From: Pseudomonadota bacterium
GTDB taxonomy: Bacteria > Pseudomonadota > Gammaproteobacteria > Burkholderiales > SG8-39
NCBI GenBank assembly: GCA_025352885.1
Contig: JANXRZ010000197.1
Location: 1-64,000, forward strand
Direction of reading: 5' to 3'
Length of the DNA: 64,000 bases
Shown here one piece after another: positions 55,835 through 64,000 of the stretch. How positions within the stretch are numbered: the stretch's first letter is position 1; every line of letters starts with the position of its first letter. Made by a program: the position numbers and the translations under genes. The notes beneath the pieces were generated by a model, which was given only the letters and a program-made list of their open reading frames with translations, was not told where the DNA came from and made no database searches.

Positions 55835-56344
55835 ATGAAAACAACTCGCACGGACGACAATGACGCAAACCGCGACCCGATCTCGGGTGCGCCAGGGTCC
55901 CATCCCGTTGGAACAGGCATCGGCGCAGCCGCAGGCGGCATGGCGGCGGGCGCGGCGGCCGGTACGGTGGCGGGCCCGCTCGGCACGTTGGTAGGCGCAG
56001 CGGCCGGGGCAATCGTCGGCGGGCTTGCAGGCAAAGCCGTCGGCGAAATGGTCGACCCGACCGTAGAGTCGGCTTACTGGGAAGACAATTATTCCAAGGA
56101 GCCGTACTACCAGTCGGGCTACACGTACGACGACTACTCGCCCGCCTATCGCACTGGGTATCTCGGACGCTCGCAGTTCAAGGGACGCAGTTACGACGAC
56201 GTCGAGCGCGATCTCGAGTCGGAGTACAACCGCTCGAAAGGGTCATCGCGCCTGGGCTGGGACCATGCCAAGTCGGCCACCCGCGCAGCGTGGGATCGCG
56301 TCGAGCGCGCCATTCCCGGCGACTCGGACGGCGACGGCAAGTAG
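55835..56344 (+). CDS. Glycine-zipper-containing hypothetical protein with acidic/Tyr-rich C-terminus
   Basis: GTGIGAAAGGMAAGAAAGTVAGPLGTLVGAAAGAIVGGLAGKAVGEMVDP; AAAAGGAGATCC RBS. Confidence 0.75.
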   Translation: MKTTRTDDNDANRDPISGAPGSHPVGTGIGAAAGGMAAGAAAGTVAGPLGTLVGAAAGAIVGGLAGKAVGEMVDPTVESAYWEDNYSKEPYYQSGYTYDDYSPAYRTGYLGRSQFKGRSYDDVERDLESEYNRSKGSSRLGWDHAKSATRAAWDRVERAIPGDSDGDGK

Positions 56345-56365
56345 TCCGCAGTAAGAAGCAGTACC

Positions 56366-56400
56366 CCCATCGGGCGAGGCGATTCGTCGCCCGCCCGATG
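56366..56400. terminator. Near-perfect 15-bp stem-loop with TTCG tetraloop between convergent genes
   Basis: CCATCGGGCG-A-GGCGA-TTCG-TCGCC-CGCCCGATGG; no strong U-tract on either side. Confidence 0.6.
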
Positions 56401-56402
56401 GT

Positions 56403-57062
56403 TCAGGCCAGGCGATACTTCCTGTAGTACCCCATCACCTTCGGTACATAGGCAACGGTTTGCGGAAAGGGCGGGATCTTCCGGCCGTGCTTGATGACTG
56501 CGCCCTCCCCTGCGTTATAGGCGGCTAGGGACAAGTGGATGTTGTTATTGAACATCCGCATGAGGTCGCCCAGGTACCGCGCGCCCCCCATGATGTTCTG
56601 CGACGGGTCGAGCCGGTTACCTACGCCGTAACGCGCCGCGGTATCCGGCATCAGCTGCATGAGTCCCACGGCCCCAGTCGCAGACAGCGCGTAAGGATTG
56701 AACGCCGACTCCGCTGAGATCACCGCGCGGATGAGCGCGGCCGGTACGTTGGTCGCCCGGGCGGCCGCCTCGATGTGCGAGGCGTAACGCGAAGGATCGG
56801 ACTCGACATAGGACCGCGCCAAAGTGAGCGGCGGAACGTCGTCGCGCTTCATGGCGGTTGGGCGGGCAACCACCGGAGCCGGCACGGACACCGCACGAGG
56901 CGCCACTTCGATCTCCCTCATCACCGCAACGCGGTAGCCGGGACTGCCGATCACGGCCGCGTACTGGGAGGTGGCCTTGGCGTTGATCGAATGGATCGCA
57001 CCGCCAAACCCAAACGTGCACAGTGCCGCGAGCAGCACCGAAAGGACGACTTTCTGATTCAA
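56403..57062 (-). CDS. Lytic transglycosylase (SLT domain)
   Basis: IRAVISAESAFNPYALSATGAVGLMQLMPDTAARYGVGNRLDPSQNIMGGARYLGDLM; LAAYNAGEGAVIKHG. Confidence 0.92.
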   Translation of the reverse strand: MNQKVVLSVLLAALCTFGFGGAIHSINAKATSQYAAVIGSPGYRVAVMREIEVAPRAVSVPAPVVARPTAMKRDDVPPLTLARSYVESDPSRYASHIEAAARATNVPAALIRAVISAESAFNPYALSATGAVGLMQLMPDTAARYGVGNRLDPSQNIMGGARYLGDLMRMFNNNIHLSLAAYNAGEGAVIKHGRKIPPFPQTVAYVPKVMGYYRKYRLA

Positions 57063-57140
57063 GACCTTCTCCTGGTTTTCCCGTCCGTGGACGGGCGTGG
57101 CTTTACGCCACCCGGGTTGGTCTCCCCTTTTTGCTGCGTG

Positions 57141-58994
57141 CTACGCGGCTAATGCGCGCGGCGTGCTTTCGGCGGCGACACAGGCGCGCACCACATCGCC
57201 CGTTACCGTTTCATGCTCGAGCAGTTCGGCCGTCAGGAGCTCGAGTGCGCCCCGGTGCTCGACCAGCAACTCGTTACAGCGGATCTCCACATCCTTGGTG
57301 ATCTCACGCGCTTCGACAATCGCCTCGGCGTGGATTCCATGGCGCTCCTGGTCAGGGAGCCCCGCATAGCTGAAAGGTCCGATCTGACGGGAGAAACCGA
57401 ACTCCGTCACCATCCTGAAAGCCATTCTCGAAACGTGCTCGAGATCGTTCGCCGCACCCGTGGAGCCGGTCTTGAGCACGAGCGCTTCGGCGCCGCGTCC
57501 AGCAAGCAGCATCGTCATGCGCGCACGCACCGCCGGCTCGCTTTGCAGCGTCGCGTCCTGTTCCTGCGTGACCCAGGTCACGCCCAGCGCCTGCCCGCGC
57601 TTGAGGATGCTGACTTTCTCGATGACGCCGAGCCCCAGCACGGACGCGATGACTGCGTGGCCGGCCTCGTGCACTGCAATGCGCTCGCGCTCTTCTGCGC
57701 CGAGTGCGCTCTGGCCGGGGCTGCTCGGGCCGCCCATGAGGGTCTGCTCGAGGGTGCGCTGGAGGTGGACTTGCGTAACCGCGGGGGCGTCTTCCTTCGC
57801 GGCCAGCAGCGCGGCGGAGTTCACTGCATTGGCGATCGAGGCCGGGGACAGGCCTGCGGACAGGCGGGCAAGCTGGCGGAAATCGGCATCGCCCGCCATG
57901 CGCAAGGAATTCGCATACATCTGGAACAGCGCCTGGCGCTCATCGACGTCCGGCAGGCCGAGGTGGCAGGTGCGGTTGAAGCGGCCGGGACGGATCAGCG
58001 CAGGATCGAGGCTGGCTACGTTGTTGGTGGCGCCCAGCACCACGATGCCCGAGCCCGACTTGAATCCATCGAGCTCGACCAGGAGCGCGTTGATGATGCG
58101 GTTGTTTTCCGTCTCGGCGCCCGAGCTGCCGCCTGAGCGGCGACCGAGACCGTCGATCTCGTCGATGAAGATCACGCACGGGGCCTGCTTTCTCGCCAGT
58201 TCGAAGAGCTTCTTTACGCGCCGCACGCCGACGCCGAGGAACATGTCGCTGAAGTCGCTGCCGGAAAGCGCGATGAACGACACGCCGGCTTCGCCCGCGA
58301 CTGCGCGCGCGAGAAGCGTCTTGCCTGCGCCGAAATGGCCTTCGAGGATCACGCCTTTCGGCGCCTTCGCGCCAAGCTCTGCGAATTTCTGGGGACGCTT
58401 GAGATAGGCGACGATGTCCTGCAACGCCTCCTTGGCTTCCTCGACGCCGATCACGTCCTTGAAGCGCGTGTCGGGCTTGTCCGCGGTCTTGAACAGGCCG
58501 CCCATGCCGCGCATCGGGTTCATTTGCAGGATCAGGAAGAGGATCAGCAACGGCCCGAGCAGCGTAAGCAGCACCGGGCTGAGGCTGCGTCCCAGCACGG
58601 TAAGCGGCGGGGCAGGCGGCTGGATATTGCCGAGCGAAAACACCGCTGGTGCCGCCGAGGTCAGCCTTTCCTTAAGCGCCTCTGCCACCAGCGCGCGATG
58701 GGTTTCAGTGCGCACGTAGTAGCGCTTGCCATCCTCGAGCGAGACGAGGGCGTATTCCGTAGCAAGGCCCACGCTGCGCGCCTTGCCGGATTTGACATCG
58801 TTGGCGAGCGCCGAAAAATCGCGCTCGGTGACGAAGTAGGAAGCCGATTCGGTCTCCATCGCCGCGGCGACGGTGCTGCGGCCGGGCTCATCGGCGGTGA
58901 CCGACATCCACACCAGGATCATTGCGAGGACGATTCCGAGGGTGGCGCCGGCCGTCTTCATTAGCTTTTTGTTGCTGAACAGGGATTTCAACAA
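57141..58994 (-). CDS. FtsH-like membrane AAA+ zinc metalloprotease (divergent paralogue)
   Basis: Two TM segments, AAA domain (VIFIDEIDGLGRR, RPGRFNRT), zinc site IAVHEAGHAVIAS, third ligand region TGAANDLEHVSRMAFRMVTEFG. Walker A is GHFGAGKT. Confidence 0.9.
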   Translation of the reverse strand: MLKSLFSNKKLMKTAGATLGIVLAMILVWMSVTADEPGRSTVAAAMETESASYFVTERDFSALANDVKSGKARSVGLATEYALVSLEDGKRYYVRTETHRALVAEALKERLTSAAPAVFSLGNIQPPAPPLTVLGRSLSPVLLTLLGPLLILFLILQMNPMRGMGGLFKTADKPDTRFKDVIGVEEAKEALQDIVAYLKRPQKFAELGAKAPKGVILEGHFGAGKTLLARAVAGEAGVSFIALSGSDFSDMFLGVGVRRVKKLFELARKQAPCVIFIDEIDGLGRRSGGSSGAETENNRIINALLVELDGFKSGSGIVVLGATNNVASLDPALIRPGRFNRTCHLGLPDVDERQALFQMYANSLRMAGDADFRQLARLSAGLSPASIANAVNSAALLAAKEDAPAVTQVHLQRTLEQTLMGGPSSPGQSALGAEERERIAVHEAGHAVIASVLGLGVIEKVSILKRGQALGVTWVTQEQDATLQSEPAVRARMTMLLAGRGAEALVLKTGSTGAANDLEHVSRMAFRMVTEFGFSRQIGPFSYAGLPDQERHGIHAEAIVEAREITKDVEIRCNELLVEHRGALELLTAELLEHETVTGDVVRACVAAESTPRALAA

Positions 58995-59219
58995 AGCTTT
59001 TTCCTCTTGCGCCTTGGGTAGGCGAATCGCGTTATCAGGTGAATTCGGCGAATCGGATGTGAGGCCGGCGTTGCCTGGCTTCTACAAGAGGTGTCCGGGT
59101 TGGGTTCCGGGCCGCCTTACGCGGAATTCCTTTAGCGGCCGCGGCTCAGGCGACAACCGGGGGCGATATTAAACTCTGTGCCCGCGTCAGACAAGGATTA
59201 CGCTGTAACGGCTTGTTGT

Positions 59220-59236
59220 CCTACACGAATAGTAGG
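59220..59236. promoter_or_regulatory. Short inverted repeat CCTAC-N7-GTAGG in the large intergenic gap
   Basis: CCTACACGAATAGTAGG read directly; a third GTAGG lies about 25 bp downstream. Confidence 0.25.
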
Positions 59237-59364
59237 CAAAACACCGACAAAACCAAGGGAAAAGTAGGAAGGCGCCCGGGGGAGCGACGTCGTCGCGGAC
59301 CGTCGCCTGGCACCTTCAGAGACAGGATTACTTCAGGTTAAAGACAGTTGCTGCCGGAGGCGGT

Positions 59365-59535
59365 TCAAGAACTGCGGCGGGCAATCGCGACCACCGAGTT
59401 AGGTAACGGCTTCGACTGAGGCTTGGCCGCTTCTGCAGCGGCCCGTTGCTCGCGCATGATCTGCTTGAACCGCTTCTTCAGGTCCGTATTGAACGACGGC
59501 GTGTACTGAAACCCCTTATCCGTGATCCTGAGCAT
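59365..59535 (-). CDS. Small basic hypothetical protein (56 aa)
   Basis: MLRITDKGFQYTPSFNTDLKKRFKQIMREQRAAAEAAKPQSKPLPNSVVAIARRSS; upstream GGAAAACAGG on the minus strand. Confidence 0.45.
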   Translation of the reverse strand: MLRITDKGFQYTPSFNTDLKKRFKQIMREQRAAAEAAKPQSKPLPNSVVAIARRSS

Positions 59536-59745
59536 GGCGCACCCCTGTTTTCCTTGAGACGGCGATCTGCTTGTCGCCATCGACGAGCGCATGGTGCCCG
59601 CGAGTTGGGTGCGCTTCCGTACGCTACTTAACACTGACCGGAGGGCTTATCCAGTCGTCTTATGTTGTTTAACGAACAAAGGCAGGTCGGCCAAAAGGCG
59701 CATACTCAGCTTCATAACTCTAAACAGACCCTTAACGAGGCGGCC

Positions 59746-61404
59746 ATGGTCAGAAGAGCACTCACGTTTGCCGCGATTTGCGCAGCCTTTTCCGCAGTCG
59801 CCCAACAACCGCCCACCGGCGGCGGCCAGATCCAGCAAATCCCGCCGAGCCCGGGGCTGCAAAAGTCGATCCCCGACATCCGCATCGAGCGCGGCGGTGC
59901 GCCGTCTGCGCCGATCGCCGATATGGTGCGCGTCAAGGTCGATGCGGTCCGGGTAACCGGCCAGTCCATCTATCCCGAAGCGCAGCTTCTTGCCGCTGCC
60001 GACTTCAGGCCCGGCGAGCTGGGCCTCGCCGATTTGCGCGCGATGGCGCAGAAAATCGCGGACTTCTACCACCGCAATGGCTACTTCGTCGCCCAAGCCT
60101 ATCTTCCTGCGCAGGACATCCAGAACGGCACGGTGACGATCGCCGTGATCGAAGGCCAGTACGGCAGCGTGCTGTTGCGCAATTCGAGCAACCTTTCGGA
60201 CAATGTTGCGAATAACCTGCTGGGCGGCCTCAACCGCGGCGAGGCGATCGCGATCGACCCGCTCGAAAGGCGCCTGCTGCTTCTGTCCGACCTTCCCGGT
60301 GTAGTGGTCAAGTCGACGCTCGTGCCCGGCGCGTCCGTAGGCGCATCCGATCTCGTCGTCGATGTGGCGCCCGGACGGCGCGTGACCGGCAGCGTCGAAG
60401 CGGACAACGCGGGCAACCGGTACACGGGCGAGTTCCGCGTCGGCGGAACGGTAAACATCAACGAACTCATCGGCCAGGGCGACGTGCTCTCGTTTCGCGG
60501 TTTGGCGGCACGCGGCCTGAATTATGGCCGCCTCTCTTATGAACTGCAGGTCGGCCAGGGGCGGGCAGGGGTGGCCTACACCGCGCTCGACTATCGCCTG
60601 GGGCGTGAATTCGCCCCGCTGCGCGCGCATGGCGATGCGCAGATCGCAAGCGTATACGGCAGCTATCCAATCATCCGCTCGCGCAACACGAACCTGTACG
60701 CGCTCGTCGGATTCGACGCGAAGACCTTCCAGGACAAGGTCGACTCGACCGGCGCGGTAACCGACCGCAAAGCGAACGTGCTGCTCGGGAGCCTTTACGG
60801 GGATCATCGTGACGCGTTGTGGGGCGGCGGGTTCACCAGCTATTCGGTGAGCCTGAGCTCCGGGGTGCTCGACATCGAGACGCCGGCGGCACAGGCGATC
60901 GATGCGGTGACGGCGCGGACCAACGGCAGTTACAACAAGCTGGGCTTCCACCTATTGCGCCTGCAGAACCTTGGCGGACCTTTTTCGCTCTACGGCTCGA
61001 TCCGCGGACAATTTGCATCCAAGAACCTGGACATCTCGGAAAAAATGGAGCTGGGCGGCGCTTATGCCGTGCGTGCTTATCCCGAAGGGGAGGCGTACGC
61101 CGACCAGGGTTATGTAGCGACCGCCGAAGCGCGCATGCTGCTGCCGAAGTTTTCGCCTGTCACCACGGGGCAGATGCACCTCATCGGCTTCGTCGACACG
61201 GGCACGGTGACCATCAACAAGAACCCGTGGGTCGCGGGACAGAACAGCCGGACCCTGAGCGCCGCCGGGGTGGGCTTCACCTGGGCCGACTACAACAATT
61301 TCGCGCTGAAGGCCTACTGGGCGCACAAGCTCGGAAACGCTGTAGCCATATCCGCGCCCGACGCCAAGAGCCGCTTCTGGATCCAGGCAGTCAAGTACTT
61401 CTGA
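59746..61404 (+). CDS. TpsB-family (ShlB/FhaC/HecB) outer-membrane transporter of a two-partner secretion system
   Basis: Signal peptide; POTRA-like MVRVKVDAVRVTGQSIYPEAQLLAAADFRPGELGLADLRAMAQKIADFYHRNGYFVAQAYLPAQDIQNGTVTIAVIEGQYG; C-terminal FWIQAVKYF*. Confidence 0.9.
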   Translation: MVRRALTFAAICAAFSAVAQQPPTGGGQIQQIPPSPGLQKSIPDIRIERGGAPSAPIADMVRVKVDAVRVTGQSIYPEAQLLAAADFRPGELGLADLRAMAQKIADFYHRNGYFVAQAYLPAQDIQNGTVTIAVIEGQYGSVLLRNSSNLSDNVANNLLGGLNRGEAIAIDPLERRLLLLSDLPGVVVKSTLVPGASVGASDLVVDVAPGRRVTGSVEADNAGNRYTGEFRVGGTVNINELIGQGDVLSFRGLAARGLNYGRLSYELQVGQGRAGVAYTALDYRLGREFAPLRAHGDAQIASVYGSYPIIRSRNTNLYALVGFDAKTFQDKVDSTGAVTDRKANVLLGSLYGDHRDALWGGGFTSYSVSLSSGVLDIETPAAQAIDAVTARTNGSYNKLGFHLLRLQNLGGPFSLYGSIRGQFASKNLDISEKMELGGAYAVRAYPEGEAYADQGYVATAEARMLLPKFSPVTTGQMHLIGFVDTGTVTINKNPWVAGQNSRTLSAAGVGFTWADYNNFALKAYWAHKLGNAVAISAPDAKSRFWIQAVKYF

Positions 61405-61444
61405 GCGCCATCGATTCGAATCACACCCTCACCACGGACACGCC

Positions 61445-64000
61445 ATGAACCGAATCACGAGCAACGAAAGTTCGCAGTCGAATAAACCCGGCTTCGTCCT
61501 GCGTATCATCGCGGGTTCGCTCATGCTTGCCTTCGGCTCCAGCGCTTTTGCGCTTCCGACCGGGGGAGCGGTTTCCGCGGGGGCCGCGACTATCGCCGTC
61601 ACGCCCGGCAAGACGACCATTACGCAGACGACGCAGAACGCTGCGATCAACTGGCAGGGCTTCAGCATCGGGCGTACAGAGGCGGTCCAGTTCGTGCAGC
61701 CGAGCACCAGTTCCGTGGCGCTCAACCGGGTGCTCGGCCCGGACCCTTCGAGCATCCTTGGCAGCCTGTCGGCCAACGGGCAGGTATTCCTCATTAACCC
61801 GAACGGCATCCTGTTCGGGCAAGGCGCGCAGGTGAACGTGGGCGGGCTCGTCGCGTCCACGCGCGGCATCACCGATGCCGACTTCATGGCGGGCCGGTAT
61901 CGATTTTCCGGTAGCGGTGGCGGCTCCGTCGTGAACCAGGGAACCATCAATGCAGACGGCGGCTTTGTCGCCTTGCTCGGCGCTACTGTCAGCAACCAAG
62001 GGACGATCTCCGCTCGCCTCGGCTCCGTGGTCCTGGCGGCAGGCAATGCGATGACGCTGGACGTCGCTGGGGATGGCCTCTTGAACCTCACGGTGAACGA
62101 AGGCGCAGTGAATGCGCTCGTCGAGAACGGCGGCATGATCCGCGCCGATGGGGGCCAGGTGATGCTCACGGCACAGGCAGCAGGCTCGCTCATGAGCGTC
62201 GTAAACAACACCGGCGTAATCCAGGCGCAGGCAATCGACACGCGCAACGGCTCGATCCGGCTGCTGGGCGACATGCAGTCGGGCACGATCAACATGAGCG
62301 GCACGCTCGATGTTTCCGGCAGCGGCGCAGGGCAGACCGGCGGAAACGTCACCCTGACCGCGCACCACGTTGGCCTGTTCGGTGGGCGTATCGATGCCTC
62401 GGGAGACGCAGGTGGCGGCACGGTGCTGGTCGGCGGCGGCTTCCAGGGCGGCAACGCGTCGGTGCAGAACGCTTCCGCGGTTTACATGAGCGCAGACGCG
62501 TCGATCAACGTCGATGCGATCAACACCGGCACCGGCGGCACGGCCGTGTTGTGGTCGAACGACTCCACGCGCGCTCACGGGACCATCAGCGCCCGCGGCG
62601 GGGCGCAAAGCGGCGACGGCGGCCTGATCGAGACTTCGGGCCATTTCCTCAACGTGGCCGGCATCAAGATCGACGCCAGCGGCCGCAACGGCAACGCCGG
62701 CACATGGCTGCTCGACCCGGCCGACGTAACCATCTCTGCGGCGCCGACCTCGAACGACGCGGAAGTCGCGGGCGTATTTACGCCGACGACCGGCGCCAAT
62801 GCCTCGAATATCAACGCCGGAGAACTGATGGTCCTGCTGAACGCAGGGACAAACGTCACCGTTACGACTACAAACACCGGCGCGGCCGGTGTGCCCTCCA
62901 ACGCGGCGCCCCACAGCGGGCTGGGTGATATCGACGTCAACGCGGCGATTACCTGGACGCGCACCGCGGCCCAGACGAAGACGACGCTTACCCTGAACGC
63001 GGGTGGGGACGTGAATATCAATTCGGTCATCACCGCGACCGGCGGGAATCTAGTGGTCTGCTGCGGGCGCGATATCGTCGTGGCCGCTGGGCTGGGCTCG
63101 CGCATCACGACGACCAACGGCAGCGTCCTGTTGAGCGCAGGGCGGGATATCCTGATCAACGGCGCGACCACGACGACCGACGGAAACTTTGCAATGTGTG
63201 CGGGCCGCGACATCCATATAACCGCCGCGATGACGATGACGAATGGCACCCAGGTGGCGGCCGAGTCGCTCGCAAACCTCGGGGTGCGACAGGGCTTCAC
63301 CTTCAGCGCAGGCACCGCGGCGACGGGACCGGGAGTCGCCGGTGGCGGCGGCCTCGTGGATATCCAGCCTCCCGGTGGCACCATCACCGTGACACAAGGC
63401 GGCGCGCCGGGCACAGCCGCACCGGTCTTCATCAGCTATAACCCGCTTGCGTATGCAACGCCGGTAACGAATTTCACGGCTAAATTCACCGCGGGCACGC
63501 CTATCACTGTACAAAGACTTGTGTTCCCGGACGGGGCCACAAAGGTATTCGACGGCACCACCACTGCGACCTTTACCTCGCTCAAGGCCGATTCCGTTGG
63601 CGGCCTGCCTGCCGGCGTGACGCTGGTACTGCCCGCCACCGGCACATTCAATACCTCCGCTGTTGGGGCGAACACCGTCACGTTCACCGGTCTCGCCCTC
63701 AGCGGGCCCGCCGCTGGCTCCTTTGGGTTGCCGGTTGCGTGCTGCGCCCCGGCAGTTGGGAGGACCACCGGGATCATCACGCCGGCGGTGGCGGTAGTGG
63801 CCCCGATCGTGGTGCCGCCGGTAGTCGTGGCCCCCGGGGCCATTGCTCCCGGTGTTGTTGCCCCTGGAGCAACGCCAGGCGTTGTTTTCGTCCCTGCGGC
63901 GTCCATCCTTGCGGTGCCCTTCATTGCGCTGCCAGGACTGAACCTCGAGGTCGCCGGCGTAACCATGCCTCAGGTCATGGTGGAATCAACGCCGATCGCT
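61445..64000 (+). CDS. TpsA exoprotein with filamentous-haemagglutinin N-terminal (TPS) domain; truncated by window end
   Basis: Open frame to the last base (absent from the ORF track). TPS domain: MLAFGSSAFALPTGGAVSAGAATI...NWQGFSIGRTEAVQFVQPSTSSVALNRVLGPDPSSILGSLSANGQVFLINPNGILFGQGAQVNVGGLVAST. Later a YDG-like segment KVFDGTTTATF. Confidence 0.9.
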   Translation, partial: MNRITSNESSQSNKPGFVLRIIAGSLMLAFGSSAFALPTGGAVSAGAATIAVTPGKTTITQTTQNAAINWQGFSIGRTEAVQFVQPSTSSVALNRVLGPDPSSILGSLSANGQVFLINPNGILFGQGAQVNVGGLVASTRGITDADFMAGRYRFSGSGGGSVVNQGTINADGGFVALLGATVSNQGTISARLGSVVLAAGNAMTLDVAGDGLLNLTVNEGAVNALVENGGMIRADGGQVMLTAQAAGSLMSVVNNTGVIQAQAIDTRNGSIRLLGDMQSGTINMSGTLDVSGSGAGQTGGNVTLTAHHVGLFGGRIDASGDAGGGTVLVGGGFQGGNASVQNASAVYMSADASINVDAINTGTGGTAVLWSNDSTRAHGTISARGGAQSGDGGLIETSGHFLNVAGIKIDASGRNGNAGTWLLDPADVTISAAPTSNDAEVAGVFTPTTGANASNINAGELMVLLNAGTNVTVTTTNTGAAGVPSNAAPHSGLGDIDVNAAITWTRTAAQTKTTLTLNAGGDVNINSVITATGGNLVVCCGRDIVVAAGLGSRITTTNGSVLLSAGRDILINGATTTTDGNFAMCAGRDIHITAAMTMTNGTQVAAESLANLGVRQGFTFSAGTAATGPGVAGGGGLVDIQPPGGTITVTQGGAPGTAAPVFISYNPLAYATPVTNFTAKFTAGTPITVQRLVFPDGATKVFDGTTTATFTSLKADSVGGLPAGVTLVLPATGTFNTSAVGANTVTFTGLALSGPAAGSFGLPVACCAPAVGRTTGIITPAVAVVAPIVVPPVVVAPGAIAPGVVAPGATPGVVFVPAASILAVPFIALPGLNLEVAGVTMPQVMVESTPIA

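Noticed and set aside
61421-62914. 497-aa minus-strand ORF
   Set aside because: Antisense to tpsA, which has a clear TPS domain in the plus frame.

Overview
A 64 kb, high-GC, gene-dense chromosomal window. Gene content and order (nudJ-mnmA-purB, queA-tgt-yajC-secD-secF, pcnB-folK-panB-panC, hda/AI-2E permease/purM, orphan Bug/TctC binding proteins) look betaproteobacterial, probably Burkholderiales-like. That placement is inference; there is no rRNA in the window. No IS element, prophage, integrase or CRISPR array was recognised. The backbone is housekeeping: lon (5'-truncated), mnmA, purB, secDF/yajC, tgt/queA, tRNA-Leu(CAA), panBC, folK, pcnB, hda, purM and dnaE. Four accessory regions stand out. 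(1) 28.8-35.1 kb: a complete DSF-type quorum-sensing locus with rpfG (REC+HD-GYP), rpfC (membrane hybrid kinase with Hpt) and rpfF (crotonase-fold DSF synthase). Between sensor and synthase sit a sterol-desaturase/fatty-acid-hydroxylase-family gene and a haem-oxygenase-like diiron oxidase (HDO) gene. This is my best candidate for an undescribed system, namely oxidative tailoring or turnover of a fatty-acid signal. (2) 2.7-11.5 kb: an aromatic catabolic cluster ordered Bug binding protein / Rieske oxygenase alpha / beta / PdxA-like dehydrogenase / ferredoxin reductase / carboxymuconolactone-decarboxylase family. This matches the order of the terephthalate (tphC-A2-A3-B-A1) operon; two further Bug genes, an enolase-superfamily gene and a DUF2889 gene lie upstream. 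(3) 53.6-59 kb: an envelope-related block with a divergent FtsH-like AAA protease, an SLT transglycosylase, a PLD-family synthase and a glycine-zipper protein. (4) 59.7-64 kb: a two-partner secretion pair (TpsB plus an end-truncated TpsA). Work was by eye only: family calls come from recognised motifs and remembered sequences, and no searches were run.
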